A stretch of 64,000 nt of DNA from Brasilonema sennae CENA114. GTDB lineage: Bacteria > Cyanobacteriota > Cyanobacteriia > Cyanobacteriales > Nostocaceae. The translations under genes were made by a program, and so were the position numbers. The notes beneath the pieces were generated by a model. It made no database searches. It had not been told where the DNA came from and saw only the letters and a list, made by a program, of their open reading frames with translations. The DNA lies in NCBI RefSeq assembly GCF_006968745.1, contig NZ_CP030118.1:7590253-7654252 (forward strand). Direction: 5' to 3'. This document shows, piece after piece, positions 15,416 through 23,674 of the stretch. How positions within the stretch are numbered: position 1 is the stretch's first letter; each line of letters opens with the position of its first letter.

Positions 15416-17449
15416 TCATTTACCATTGCCATTACCAGAGGTAAGAATGCGATCGGCAATTCTATCAGGAACTTCTTGAAGATGGTCGTATTCCCAATGG
15501 AAGGAACCAACGCCAAGAGTGAGCGATCGCAACTCCACAATAAAGTTCTGCATCTCTGCTTGTGGTAAATAAGCAATCACACAGTCCCATCCTTGCCAGT
15601 CATGTACACCTTCATAACCCAAAATCTGCCCCCGTCTACCAGTCACAAGTTGCAGTACTTTGGCAGTAAATTCGTTTGGAGTGGAGACTTGCACACGGAG
15701 GATAGGTTCTAGTAGAGTAGGTTCACACTTTGGCATTCCTGTTTGCATGGCAACACGGGCAGCTTGCTTAAATGCTTGCTCAGAACTATCAACAGTGTGG
15801 TAAGAACCATTTGTGAGAGTTACCTTGACATCTACAACTGGAAAGCCCAATGGACCATGTGACAAAAACTCTCGCACGCCTACTTCCACACCAGGAATGT
15901 ATTGCCTAGGAACAACACCACCTACAATAGTTTCTTTGAAATTAAAGCCTTCGCCGCGTGATAATGGCTGAATGTCCAGGTAAACATCGCCAAACTGTCC
16001 ATGACCACCGCTTTGATGTTTGTAGCGTCCGTGAATTGATGACGCTGGTTTGCGAATGGTTTCTTTGTAAGGCACTTGCGGTAAGTGCGTGGTCATCGGT
16101 AGATTATATTTGCGGCGCAGTCGGTCTAGTGCAACTTGCAAATGAATCTCACCTTGACCCCAAAGGATAACTTCGTGAGTATCGCCGTGTTGTTCCCAAG
16201 CAAGAGAGGGGTCTTCTTCCAACAGCTTAGTAATCGCACTGCTGAGTTTTACTTCATCGTTGCGCTTTTCGGGAGTAATCGCCAGGGCGTAAACTGGTTC
16301 TAACTGTGCAGCTTTGGGTAATGCCGTCGTTATCTGTTCACAAGAAAGAGTATCCCCGGTCTTAATACCCTCTAAACGACTAATAGCAACGATTTCACCA
16401 ACACAAGCTTGATTAATTGACTGCTGCTGTTGTCCCATGAGGCGGTACAAACCACCAGCACGAACGCCGTTGAGAACAATGCCATCAGTTAACTTACCCC
16501 GCCAAACTCGTACCAGAGATAATTTGCCACCTTGGGGAGTGTAGTAAGTTTTCAGCACTTGCGCCACAGGGGAATCGCCTTTTTTAACTTTTAAGCGACG
16601 TTCTGCTGTGGTTTCTGGTTCAGGCGCTTCTCTGAGTAAAGCTTCTAGAAGTGGGCGTACACCGTAATCTTGCTCAGCAACTCCAAAGAAAACAGGGACA
16701 ACCAAATCTGCCCCTAATTCCATTTTCAGGTCTTTGAGGATTTCTTCTTGGGGAGGTTCGATGTCTTCTAAAAGTTCTTCTAGTAAATGGTCGTCAAAAT
16801 CTGCCAAAGCTTCGAGCATTTCTGCCCGTGCTATGTGTTCTTCTTCTTTAAGTTCTTCAGGGAAAGGTATAGGATCAGCAGGTGCACCTGCATGGTATTT
16901 GTATGCTTGTTCGCTCACCAAGTCGATAAAGCCCATGAGCTGTTCCCCTTGCATAATGGGGTATTGATGCGCTACCAAGGGACGACTGGAAACGGCTTTG
17001 AGAGCGTGTAGCGTGTCTAAGACATTGATATTAGCCCGATCCATTTTATTCACAAAGACGAGGTGAGGAATTTCCCAGTCGTCCAGGAATTTAAATAAAG
17101 GGGCAAGAGTGAGAACTCGATCTGTGATGGGTTCGCAAACGACAATTGCTGCATCCACGCCCATTAAGGCGTTGTACGTTTCTTGGGCAAATTCCACACT
17201 TCCAGGACAATCAATAAATGTGAAGCGAGTGTCATTATATTCAGTGCTAGCAGCACTCACTTCTACACTCATATGGCGCTCGCGCGATTCAGCAGCACTA
17301 TCTCCTACTGTGTTACCATCCTTAACGCTGCCTTTGCGAGTTATTGCACCTGTAACGAATAATAAACTTTCCAGGAATGTGGTTTTTCCACTTAAATATG
17401 GACCAACAATTGCCACATTTCGCGAACCCGATTTCACTTTTTCGTTCAT
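15416..17449 (-). CDS. Elongation factor G-like translational GTPase
   Basis: A 677-residue EF-G paralogue. The start was placed at ATG 17449 because AGGGAGG lies just upstream; an ATG eight codons earlier lacks such a site. The G domain shows G1 'GPYLSGKT', G3 'DCPGSVEF' and G4 'NKMD'. Switch I is shortened and reads 'TVGDSAAESRERHMSVEVS'. Domains II-V follow to the C-terminal 'VPDRIADRILTSGNGNGK'. The divergent G1 and shorter length separate it from canonical FusA (about 690-700 residues, GxxxxGKT with HIDAGKT). It belongs to the EF-G-like group of cyanobacteria and other bacteria, whose precise ribosomal role is not settled. It is a single gene with its own terminator. Confidence 0.9.
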   Translation of the reverse strand: MNEKVKSGSRNVAIVGPYLSGKTTFLESLLFVTGAITRKGSVKDGNTVGDSAAESRERHMSVEVSAASTEYNDTRFTFIDCPGSVEFAQETYNALMGVDAAIVVCEPITDRVLTLAPLFKFLDDWEIPHLVFVNKMDRANINVLDTLHALKAVSSRPLVAHQYPIMQGEQLMGFIDLVSEQAYKYHAGAPADPIPFPEELKEEEHIARAEMLEALADFDDHLLEELLEDIEPPQEEILKDLKMELGADLVVPVFFGVAEQDYGVRPLLEALLREAPEPETTAERRLKVKKGDSPVAQVLKTYYTPQGGKLSLVRVWRGKLTDGIVLNGVRAGGLYRLMGQQQQSINQACVGEIVAISRLEGIKTGDTLSCEQITTALPKAAQLEPVYALAITPEKRNDEVKLSSAITKLLEEDPSLAWEQHGDTHEVILWGQGEIHLQVALDRLRRKYNLPMTTHLPQVPYKETIRKPASSIHGRYKHQSGGHGQFGDVYLDIQPLSRGEGFNFKETIVGGVVPRQYIPGVEVGVREFLSHGPLGFPVVDVKVTLTNGSYHTVDSSEQAFKQAARVAMQTGMPKCEPTLLEPILRVQVSTPNEFTAKVLQLVTGRRGQILGYEGVHDWQGWDCVIAYLPQAEMQNFIVELRSLTLGVGSFHWEYDHLQEVPDRIADRILTSGNGNGK

Positions 17450-17726
17450 ACAACCTCCCTTGCAGCTAGACATATCTAGCCGCGTTATCTTATGTTATTG
17501 ATAGTTCAAAATTTGATGATCCCAAAGATTATTGTCTCCTTAACTTGAGATTATCTCTCTTTTAATATAGGTAGTGAAAAATTGTATTTTCTCGTAATAT
17601 TTAACTCAAGAAAATTTAACTATTACAAAATTTGCTATATAAAATTAAACTTATATGAATGTGAGCATATGTAACAAAAACTTTGTAAAGTAAACGTAAC
17701 TTAAACTGTTCCAACACCAGAAAACA

Positions 17727-18671
17727 ATGCAGGTTCCTCTTTATAAAAATCGCCTTCCTACTTTAGTGGGTTTGATATTAGTGATCCAAAGCCTTGTGTG
17801 CCCATCATCCTCAGCTTCTCCACCTCCGGCTGCTCCTTTATCTCATCACCTTCTCAAACTGGCGCAATACATTGATAGCAGCGCTCAAGATTACTTAACA
17901 CAAGGGTTAGAAGCCATTCAGGTGGGGAGAGTCAAAGATGCGATCGCCTTATTTCGTAAAGCCACAGAACTTGATCCCAACTTAGCCGCAGCTCACTACA
18001 ACTTAGGATTAGCACTGCGACAAGCAGGACAATTACAACCTGCGGCTGATGCATTTTACAAAGCGACACAATCTGATCCCCAGTTTGCCCAGGCATATGC
18101 TGATCTCGGTGGCTCGCTTTTAGAAGGGAGTAATTGGCAGCAAGCGAACGATTATTTGCAACGAGCAATACAACTTGATCCTAAATTAGGAACGGCTCAC
18201 TATAATTTAGGGTTGCTGCGCGAGCAACAACGAGATTGTGAGCAAGCGATCGCATCCTTTAAAAAAGCAATTGAACTGACCAAAAACGCACCAGAACCTG
18301 CTTATCATATGGGCATCTGTTATTTACAACAGGGGCAAACTGATAAAGCAAAAGATGCCTTTCGCAAAGCAGTTAAAAGAAATCCCAAATATTCCGAAGC
18401 TCATTACGAACTCGGTGCAATTTTGTTAAATCAAAGAAAATTAAAAGATGCATTAGAAGCTTTTAGAAAATCAGCACAAGCAAACACAAATAATGCCAAT
18501 GCTTATTATAGCGCTGGGTTAGTTTTTATAGAGTTAAAGCAATATCCACAGGCAGCAGAAGTGTTGCAATATGCCAGAGATCTATACAAAGCTCAGAAGA
18601 ATTTCCAGTGGGCGAAAAATGCACAAAATTTGTGGCAACAAATATCAAACGTAAATTATCCACCTCGTTAA
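17727..18671 (+). CDS. Exported tetratricopeptide-repeat protein
   Basis: This 314-residue protein starts with a signal-like segment (basic KNR, then hydrophobic 'LPTLVGLILVIQSLVC'; the following 'PSSSASPP' could be a signal peptidase region). About seven TPR units follow from residue 55, with classic 'AHYNLGLALRQAGQLQPAADAFYKATQSDP' spacing of 34 residues. TPR arrays are protein-binding scaffolds, so a periplasmic or thylakoid partner-binding role is inferred. The gene is divergent from the EF-G-like gene across 277 AT-rich bases that must contain both promoters. No enzyme domain is present. Confidence 0.85.
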   Translation: MQVPLYKNRLPTLVGLILVIQSLVCPSSSASPPPAAPLSHHLLKLAQYIDSSAQDYLTQGLEAIQVGRVKDAIALFRKATELDPNLAAAHYNLGLALRQAGQLQPAADAFYKATQSDPQFAQAYADLGGSLLEGSNWQQANDYLQRAIQLDPKLGTAHYNLGLLREQQRDCEQAIASFKKAIELTKNAPEPAYHMGICYLQQGQTDKAKDAFRKAVKRNPKYSEAHYELGAILLNQRKLKDALEAFRKSAQANTNNANAYYSAGLVFIELKQYPQAAEVLQYARDLYKAQKNFQWAKNAQNLWQQISNVNYPPR

Positions 18672-19372
18672 ATCAGTGAACAGTTATCAGTAAACAGTGA
18701 GCCAGCGCTGCAGGAGGGTTTCCCGACAGAGGCGACTGCATAAGCGCAAAGCGCACGCCAAGGGCGTTCGCGTAAGCGTGTCCCTTTGGGACTTACGCGT
18801 AGCGTCTCCGCAGGAGATACCCGAAGGGTTATCAGTTTTTACTGATAAGTGGGTGGAAATAAATAAACGCAATGACACACAGAACTTTTTTCCATTTACT
18901 TAGCTGTTAAAAGAAGGCTGAGTTAAGAGACAATGAAATTATGAACTGAAATGGCTGGTGTGCAATGAAGTTGTCTCGATAATCATGGACAGGTTGATGA
19001 AAAAGCGCCTCAAGAGTCAATTTTTATTTAGCGATCGCCCTTGGCGCGCCCTATGCCCCAACCAAACTCCGTTTGGTTGCCCCAAATCGGAGATTTGGGG
19101 AGAGGGGTTTTGGAAAAACCCCTCTGGGCATATACGGGCGATCGCTAGCTAGATCGGCATTGGATTGTTCGTAAGATGGAGGCTTTCCAAGACTTAATTG
19201 TGATTATTCTGTGCTCAGATAACCGAGACTACCGAACCGTATTGAGAATGTAACTTCCTTAGGGTGATCGCCGCTACAACTAATAGCGTATCCTGGCATA
19301 CTCTTTTGGGAAGATGAATACCTGTTTTCGAGCGAGTAGAAGTAAATAAGAAACCCAAAGGAGGGTAAATTT
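18672..19372. other. Intergenic region with stacked hairpins and REP-like repeats
   Basis: The region holds a REP-like block at 18705-18830, including GAGGGTTTCCCGACAGAGGC (18714-18733), which recurs at 54207-54226, 54517-54536 (inverted) and, with one mismatch, at 61813-61832. Around 19055-19130 three consecutive stems occur: CAACCAAAC/GTTTGGTTG, CCCCAAATC/GATTTGGGG and AGAGGGGTTTT/AAAACCCCTCT. They are framed by GCGATCGC sites. No gene is supported. Confidence 0.6.
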
Positions 19373-19618
19373 ATGGTTCAAACTACAGGAAACACTCAAA
19401 CTCAAAATCCGATCAGCAACCTGGAATATGACTTCCTCACCGTGTTGCATAACAAAGCTGAAGCAATCAAAGCTTATGATACTTACATCAACGATGCACA
19501 GCAAGCAGGTTCTCAGCCTTGTGTAGAACTGTTCCAGAAGTTGCGGCAATCTGATATCGAGCACGCAAAGGAAATCCGCCATCACCTTCAGGAAGTTATG
19601 CAAAAAGGTAAAATGTAA
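19373..19618 (+). CDS. Small helical protein with ExxH motif, function unknown
   Basis: An 81-residue protein preceded by a strong AAAGGAGGG ribosome binding site. It is predicted to be two long helices: 'EYDFLTVLHNKAEAIKAYDTYINDA' and 'CVELFQKLRQSDIEHAKEIRHHLQEVMQ'. The second helix has E63 and E67-x-x-H70 and the first has E30, an arrangement reminiscent of half ferritin-like folds that bind metal on dimerisation. The similarity is by motif only. I recall comparable short proteins in other filamentous cyanobacteria, but no assigned function. It stands alone among repeats. Confidence 0.75.
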   Translation: MVQTTGNTQTQNPISNLEYDFLTVLHNKAEAIKAYDTYINDAQQAGSQPCVELFQKLRQSDIEHAKEIRHHLQEVMQKGKM

Positions 19619-19732
19619 CGTTGTGAATAAAGTGTGATGCTCGCGAAGGGAGCGATCGAAAGTGCGTTCACCGGAGGTGGCGGCTTCCGTATCGCTCCTT
19701 CAATATCTTTGAAAATAGGGGCGATCGCTCAC

Positions 19733-19880
19733 ATCTTGCACCAAGAAAAGTTGATTGAATTTTCACACTCACCTGCGTTGCCTCAAGCCCTTATTCTTAC
19801 CAAAAAAACAAGAAAAACCGTGTCACTTTCTTGCACTGCTTTTAACTAAGTCCGGGCTTATACGGTTAGGTGCAAGATCT
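19733..19880. mobile_element. MITE-like element sharing ends with 14904-15151
   Basis: ATCTTGCACC (19733-19742) and GGTGCAAGATCT (19869-19880) are the same inverted ends as at the CHAT upstream locus, here enclosing only about 125 bases. The surrounding 19619-19950 contains no gene, only GC-rich segments such as 'ggtggcggcttccgtatcgctcc' at 19676-19698 and 'ggtggcggtttccgcaccgctc' at 19893-19914. Confidence 0.4.
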
Positions 19881-19950
19881 GAGATCGCCAAAGGTGGCGG
19901 TTTCCGCACCGCTCGGTTTTGTAGCCATCAAACACCTCATGCACTAGCTA

Positions 19951-20832
19951 TCAGCTAGATTGGTTTTGGGCTGCTTGCTGTACTTGCTCCAGCGTCAAAT
20001 CCAAAGTCCTTGCTACTTGTTCGACACTCAAACCTAAAGTTAACAATCGGGGTACTGCTTCTAACTTTGCTTGCAGCTTACCTTCTTCTAAACCTTCCTC
20101 CTTACCTTCTTCCTTACCTTCCTCTTTAATGGATTGATACATCCTTGTGTTTTTGAATTCGTCATCTATGCCCAACATTGCTGCCAACTCCTCTCGGCTT
20201 AATTGAGTAAACTTGTACAACAGGATGGTTTCTATCAATTCTACAATTTGCTTCCTGGTTGCTTCATCTGCCAGTTGTTGTCTTGCGCGCAAAATTAATT
20301 CTCTACCTCGATCAACGGCTGTCTCTTGCCGCTCTATAATTAGCTGCACAACCGCAAGTTGAAGCGAGTTTTCTGCTGCTGTGCCTAATTCATCTAAATA
20401 AATCCGCTGGACTTGTGGACTCTCCAGCAACAACTGATATGGCTGTTGATCGTCTGGATCTAAACTTTGGTTGGGATAGATTACAACTGCACGCCAAAAC
20501 TTAACGGATGTATTTTGACGCAGATAGAGAAAGATTTCTGCAAAAAAGCGCCTATAAAAATTTGAGTCTAGTTGAAACTGAACTTCGACAAAGTAAACTG
20601 GCTCCTTTGTGGTTTCAGTTGCTGGGACAAATACACCATCAATCCGAAAGGCAGTTTCTTTGAGTTCAACGGAAACGAATTCATAAGTATTGGGATTGAT
20701 GGTTGTGTCGCCAATTATGTCAAAAAAAATGCTGGGAAAAGCTTGAAACAAACTGTAGAATATTTTGTCAGTCCGCACGTTGTTAAACTGTATTACCGAA
20801 GTTTTGACTAAAAGCGATACAAGGGAACGCAA
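19951..20832 (-). CDS. Rpn/DUF2887 family PD-(D/E)XK nuclease-like protein
   Basis: A protein of 293 residues from the upstream ATG, or 275 from the GTG at 20778, which gives the family-like start '(V/M)RTDKIFYSLFQAFPS'. The N-terminal half matches the DUF2887/Rpn group annotated as recombination-promoting nuclease or putative transposase, abundant in cyanobacteria. Candidate catalytic residues are D65 in 'RIDGVF' and E83-x-Q85 in 'YFVEVQFQ' of the PD-(D/E)XK fold. The C-terminus has an Asp/Glu-Gly rich coiled segment 'KEEGKEEGKEEGLEEGK' and ends with a helix-turn-helix-like 'LGLSVEQVARTLDLTLEQV'. Related Rpn proteins increase recombination in E. coli; the biological role here is not known. 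Confidence 0.85.
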   Translation of the reverse strand: MRSLVSLLVKTSVIQFNNVRTDKIFYSLFQAFPSIFFDIIGDTTINPNTYEFVSVELKETAFRIDGVFVPATETTKEPVYFVEVQFQLDSNFYRRFFAEIFLYLRQNTSVKFWRAVVIYPNQSLDPDDQQPYQLLLESPQVQRIYLDELGTAAENSLQLAVVQLIIERQETAVDRGRELILRARQQLADEATRKQIVELIETILLYKFTQLSREELAAMLGIDDEFKNTRMYQSIKEEGKEEGKEEGLEEGKLQAKLEAVPRLLTLGLSVEQVARTLDLTLEQVQQAAQNQSS

Positions 20833-21005
20833 AGTAACTGAAATTATAACAATTCTCTAAAAGCTGGCTACAGATAGAACCTCCAAAATATGTAGTTTGT
20901 TTTCATCGTTGGGGCAACTGGTAACCTCTTGCCGTAGTCTAAACTCCAGTAATAAGCGCGTTGGCATTTACTAAACCGTCCGCAGTGCTGGCTCGCTTCT
21001 GTTGC

Positions 21006-21051
21006 GAAACAAAAAACAAACCCCTCTTCGACGACAAATCGCAAAGAGGGG
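21006..21051 (-). terminator. Terminator of the ndhC-ndhK-ndhJ operon
   Basis: Read on the minus strand, CCCCTCTT and AAGAGGGG (21051-21044 and 21028-21021) form an 8-bp stem followed by 'TTTGTTTTTTG'. It lies 23 bases beyond the ndhJ stop. Confidence 0.75.
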
Positions 21052-21073
21052 CTAAAAATAAGATACGCTTGCT

Positions 21074-21742
21074 TTAATAAGCGTCCTGCAACTCATAGAA
21101 GTCAGGCGACACGTAATCCTTACGTAAGGGCCAACCTACCCAATCTTCTGGCATCAAAATCCGCTTCAGATCTGGGTGTCCTTCGTAGACAATGCCATAC
21201 ATATCGTAGGACTCGCGTTCTTGCCAGTCTGCTGTCTTCCAAATCCAGTAAACTGAGGGAACTCTAGGATTTTCCCGTGGGAGGAACACTTTGAGGCGCA
21301 CTTCCTCAGGACGGTCAGCATTATCACTGATTTTAATCAAGTTATAGACACTAACCAACTGCTGTCCTGGCCCCAAATCAATCCCAGCTTGACACTGGAG
21401 AGAATTAAACCCATAAGCATACAGTGCAGTGCAAAGTGGAAGCAGAAAATCTGCCTCAACTTTAATAATCTCTATACCGCTATGATCTGCTTGTAGAGAT
21501 TCATGATCAAAGCCATTTTCAGTTAACCACACCGAAACCGCGCCTGCTTTGACTATTGACTTTTCCTCTGCTGGTGCTGCTTCGGATTCTTCTTCTGATT
21601 CTTCAGCTTCGGATTCTTCAGCTTTAGGTTTTTTAGCTTTGGATTTTTCAGCTTTCGGTTCTTCAGCTTTGGATTTTTCAGCTTTCGGTTCTTCAGCTTT
21701 AGATTCTTCAGCTTTGGATTCTTCTTTCGATTCTTCAGCCAC
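21074..21742 (-). CDS. ndhJ: NAD(P)H-quinone oxidoreductase subunit J with repetitive N-terminal extension
   Basis: NdhJ is a peripheral-arm subunit of the thylakoid NDH-1 complex used in cyclic electron flow, respiration and CO2 uptake. The conserved core (about residues 63-222) includes 'WKTADWQERESYDMYGIVYEGHPDLKRILMPEDWVGWPLRKDY', the NuoC-like signature. The usual cyanobacterial protein is about 170-180 residues. This one is 222 because of a 62-residue Lys/Glu/Ser/Ala/Pro extension made of 10-residue repeats. The start overlaps the end of ndhK by 8 bases, so the ATG at 21742 is well placed for coupling, and an internal start near residue 63 has no Met. Third gene of ndhC-ndhK-ndhJ. Confidence 0.94.
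   Translation of the reverse strand: MAEESKEESKAEESKAEEPKAEKSKAEEPKAEKSKAKKPKAEESEAEESEEESEAAPAEEKSIVKAGAVSVWLTENGFDHESLQADHSGIEIIKVEADFLLPLCTALYAYGFNSLQCQAGIDLGPGQQLVSVYNLIKISDNADRPEEVRLKVFLPRENPRVPSVYWIWKTADWQERESYDMYGIVYEGHPDLKRILMPEDWVGWPLRKDYVSPDFYELQDAY
21555..21735 (-). repeat. 30-bp tandem repeat coding the NdhJ extension
   Basis: The coding DNA is built of 15- and 30-base units ('tcagctttggatttttcagc' and 'tttcggttcttcagcttt' patterns) giving KAEES, KAEEP, KAEKS and KAKKP pentapeptides. At least two 30-base copies are identical. The repeat keeps the frame open throughout. Confidence 0.85.
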
Positions 21743-22469
21743 GCTTAGTTTCCTCCTTTTGTACCTTTTGAGTCAAAAGAGCAGGTGGGACGGGTAAACC
21801 GATCGCCTCAGTCAACTCCTTCGGTGGTGCGAAGCGAGACTCAGTCCGCAAATAGTGACCAGTGTGGATTTGCTCTGCGGGTTTGAGGTTGTGAGTTGTG
21901 CTGTAGTAGCGGTGGGTTTGCTTAATTCGATCGCGTTCCTGCATCGAATCATTTGCTATCTTCTTCCGCAGCTTGATAATTGCGTCAATAATTGCTTCTG
22001 GACGTGGGGGACAACCGGGTAAGTAAACATCCACTGGAATCAATTTATCGACACCGCGTACCGCTGAAGGAGAATCTACGCTGAACATACCGCCAGTAAT
22101 CGTGCAAGCACCCATAGCAATTACGTACTTGGGTTCTGGCATTTGCTCATAAAGACGCACAAGCTGAGGTGCCATCTTCATGGTAATTGTGCCTGCAGTA
22201 ATAATTAAGTCAGCTTGACGAGGGCTAGAACGGGGAATCAAACCAAAGCGGTCAAAGTCAAATCGGGAACCAATCAAAGCTGCAAACTCAATAAAGCAGC
22301 AAGCGGTGCCAAACAGCATTGGCCAAAGGCTAGAGAGGCGCACCCAGTTGTAGAGGTCATCAACCGTCGTCAGAATAACGTTTTCTGACAAATCTTGGGT
22401 TACTGTAGTCCGCGAAATCGGGTTGAGAATGCGCTCTTTTTGCTGTTCTATGTTAGTATCTAAGACCAT
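21735..22469 (-). CDS. ndhK: NAD(P)H-quinone oxidoreductase subunit K
   Basis: NdhK is the NuoB-like subunit carrying the N2-type [4Fe-4S] cluster next to the quinone site of NDH-1. In 244 residues the cluster motif is visible as 'GTACCFIE' followed by 'GACTITGGMFS' and 'LPGCPPRPEAII'. 'MAPQLVRLYEQMPEPKYVIAMG' is typical. The C-terminal extension beyond residue 180 ('RIKQTHRYYSTTHNLKPAEQIHTG') is the usual cyanobacterial one. It overlaps ndhC by 10 bases upstream and ndhJ by 8 bases downstream. Confidence 0.97.
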   Translation of the reverse strand: MVLDTNIEQQKERILNPISRTTVTQDLSENVILTTVDDLYNWVRLSSLWPMLFGTACCFIEFAALIGSRFDFDRFGLIPRSSPRQADLIITAGTITMKMAPQLVRLYEQMPEPKYVIAMGACTITGGMFSVDSPSAVRGVDKLIPVDVYLPGCPPRPEAIIDAIIKLRKKIANDSMQERDRIKQTHRYYSTTHNLKPAEQIHTGHYLRTESRFAPPKELTEAIGLPVPPALLTQKVQKEETKRG

Positions 22470-22822
22470 TCCAAAGCTCCTTTACGCCATGCGTACGCTA
22501 GGGCAACGACAAGAATTGCAATAAAAACCAGCGCTTCAATAAATGCCAATAGCCCAAGACGGTGGAAAGCAACCGCCCAAGGATACAAAAATACAGTCTC
22601 AACATCAAAGATGACGAAGACCAGCGCGAACATGTAGTAGCGAATGTTGAATTGAATCCAAGCTCCACCAATGGGTTCCATGCCAGATTCATATGTGGTG
22701 CGCCGTTCTGGGTTGCGACCGCTGGGTCGCAGGAGCTTGGACGCTGACAGAGCCAAGGCAGGCACTAGGCTACAGATAATTAAGAAGCCAAGAAGATACT
22801 CGTAACCGCTAAGGACAAACAC
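22460..22822 (-). CDS. ndhC: NAD(P)H-quinone oxidoreductase subunit 3
   Basis: A 120-residue membrane subunit (NuoA/ND3-like) of NDH-1. Three hydrophobic helices are visible at about 8-28, 64-84 and 90-110. The conserved loop 'SGMEPIGGAWIQFNIRYYMFALVFVIFDVE' joins helices 1 and 2 and reaches the quinone cavity. First gene of the ndhC-ndhK-ndhJ operon, so the promoter lies in 22823-23249. Length and gene order match cyanobacteria and plastids. Confidence 0.96.
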   Translation of the reverse strand: MFVLSGYEYLLGFLIICSLVPALALSASKLLRPSGRNPERRTTYESGMEPIGGAWIQFNIRYYMFALVFVIFDVETVFLYPWAVAFHRLGLLAFIEALVFIAILVVALAYAWRKGALEWS

Positions 22823-23249
22823 AATCAGTTTCTACCGCTTTTGGTGCTAATAACTTTGACCAGAGCAGTGCTGGGAAAGGGTTTCTCGCTCTCACGGCAA
22901 CTAGCTCTGGGCTTGGGTTTTCCCCTTGGGCGAACCCGAAGGGCGTTCAGTTGAGGGATGCCGTGCCTTCTTTTGAAGAAGCTGCGCTGAGTGGGCGATC
23001 GCCTTTGGCGGCTCCTAAAGGAGCATCGCTTCGCGCTCCAGATAGCGGCAGATCGCTCAAGGGGCAAGCGATAGGCATCCGATGAAGTGTAAACTTCTTT
23101 TACATTATATCTATTTGACTTTCTTGAATCTCAACAACCTGAGCTGTAGATGATTTGATTCGTTTTTGGTCAACATAGAAAAACCTAACACTTAATGTCA
23201 TAATTTTTAACGTATATTTAATATTTGCTTCTCACTGAGGCCAAGAGCC
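22823..23249. other. Divergent intergenic region ndhC / rubA
   Basis: The left part (about 22860-23075) is invaded by REP-like repeats, including the palindromic unit 22994-23030 that matches the insertion at 1022-1061. The right part (23090-23249) is AT-rich and presumably carries the rubA promoter. An 80-codon minus-strand frame here is a product of the repeats. Confidence 0.6.
22994..23030. repeat. REP-like palindromic unit
   Basis: GGCGATCGCC is followed by 'tttggcggctcctaaaggag' and ATCGCT. GCTCC and GGAGC plus the outer GCGAT and ATCGC pair. It is the same architecture as 1022-1061, and a third partial copy is at 38386-38401. Confidence 0.65.
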
Positions 23250-23585
23250 ATGAGCGAACAAGCTATTGAAACAACTGCGTCAGACCGCTACGAGTGCCGT
23301 TCTTGCGGTTACGTTTACGAACCCGAGAAGGGGGACGACAAGCGTGACATCGCCCCTGGGACAGGCTTTGCGGAAATATCTTCTACTTGGCGCTGTCCAG
23401 TTTGCGGTGCAAAAAAGAGTGCTTTTGCAAACATTGGTCCTGCTGGCAAAGCATCTGGCTTTGACGAAAATCTGAAATTTGGTTTGGGTGTGAATACTCT
23501 GACACCAGGCCAGAAAAATCTTCTCATTTTCGGAGCTTTGGCTGTTGGCTTTTTGTTTTTTCTCAGTCTCTATGGCTTACGATAA
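23250..23585 (+). CDS. rubA: Membrane-anchored rubredoxin
   Basis: A 111-residue rubredoxin with Fe ligands C16-x-x-C19 ('CRSCGY') and C49-x-x-C52 ('CPVCGA'). A flexible linker and a C-terminal membrane helix (about 89-109, 'LLIFGALAVGFLFFLSLYG') follow. RubA is required for photosystem assembly (known for photosystem I, and with roles in photosystem II, in cyanobacteria and algae). Its place directly before ycf48-psbE-psbF-psbL-psbJ is the conserved cyanobacterial order. The short soluble N-terminus suggests a stromal/cytoplasmic domain. Confidence 0.95.
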   Translation: MSEQAIETTASDRYECRSCGYVYEPEKGDDKRDIAPGTGFAEISSTWRCPVCGAKKSAFANIGPAGKASGFDENLKFGLGVNTLTPGQKNLLIFGALAVGFLFFLSLYGLR

Positions 23586-23674
23586 AACACGCTCTTTACG
23601 GGGTGGGTAATACCTGAATAACACAAAACCCATACACAAATTCACAAATTCACAAAAAAACAAACAGATAACAG

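Noticed and set aside
22825..23067. 80-codon minus-strand frame upstream of ndhC
   Set aside because: Arg/Ser-rich translation of REP-like palindromes; no family, no ribosome binding site, overlaps the expected ndhC promoter.
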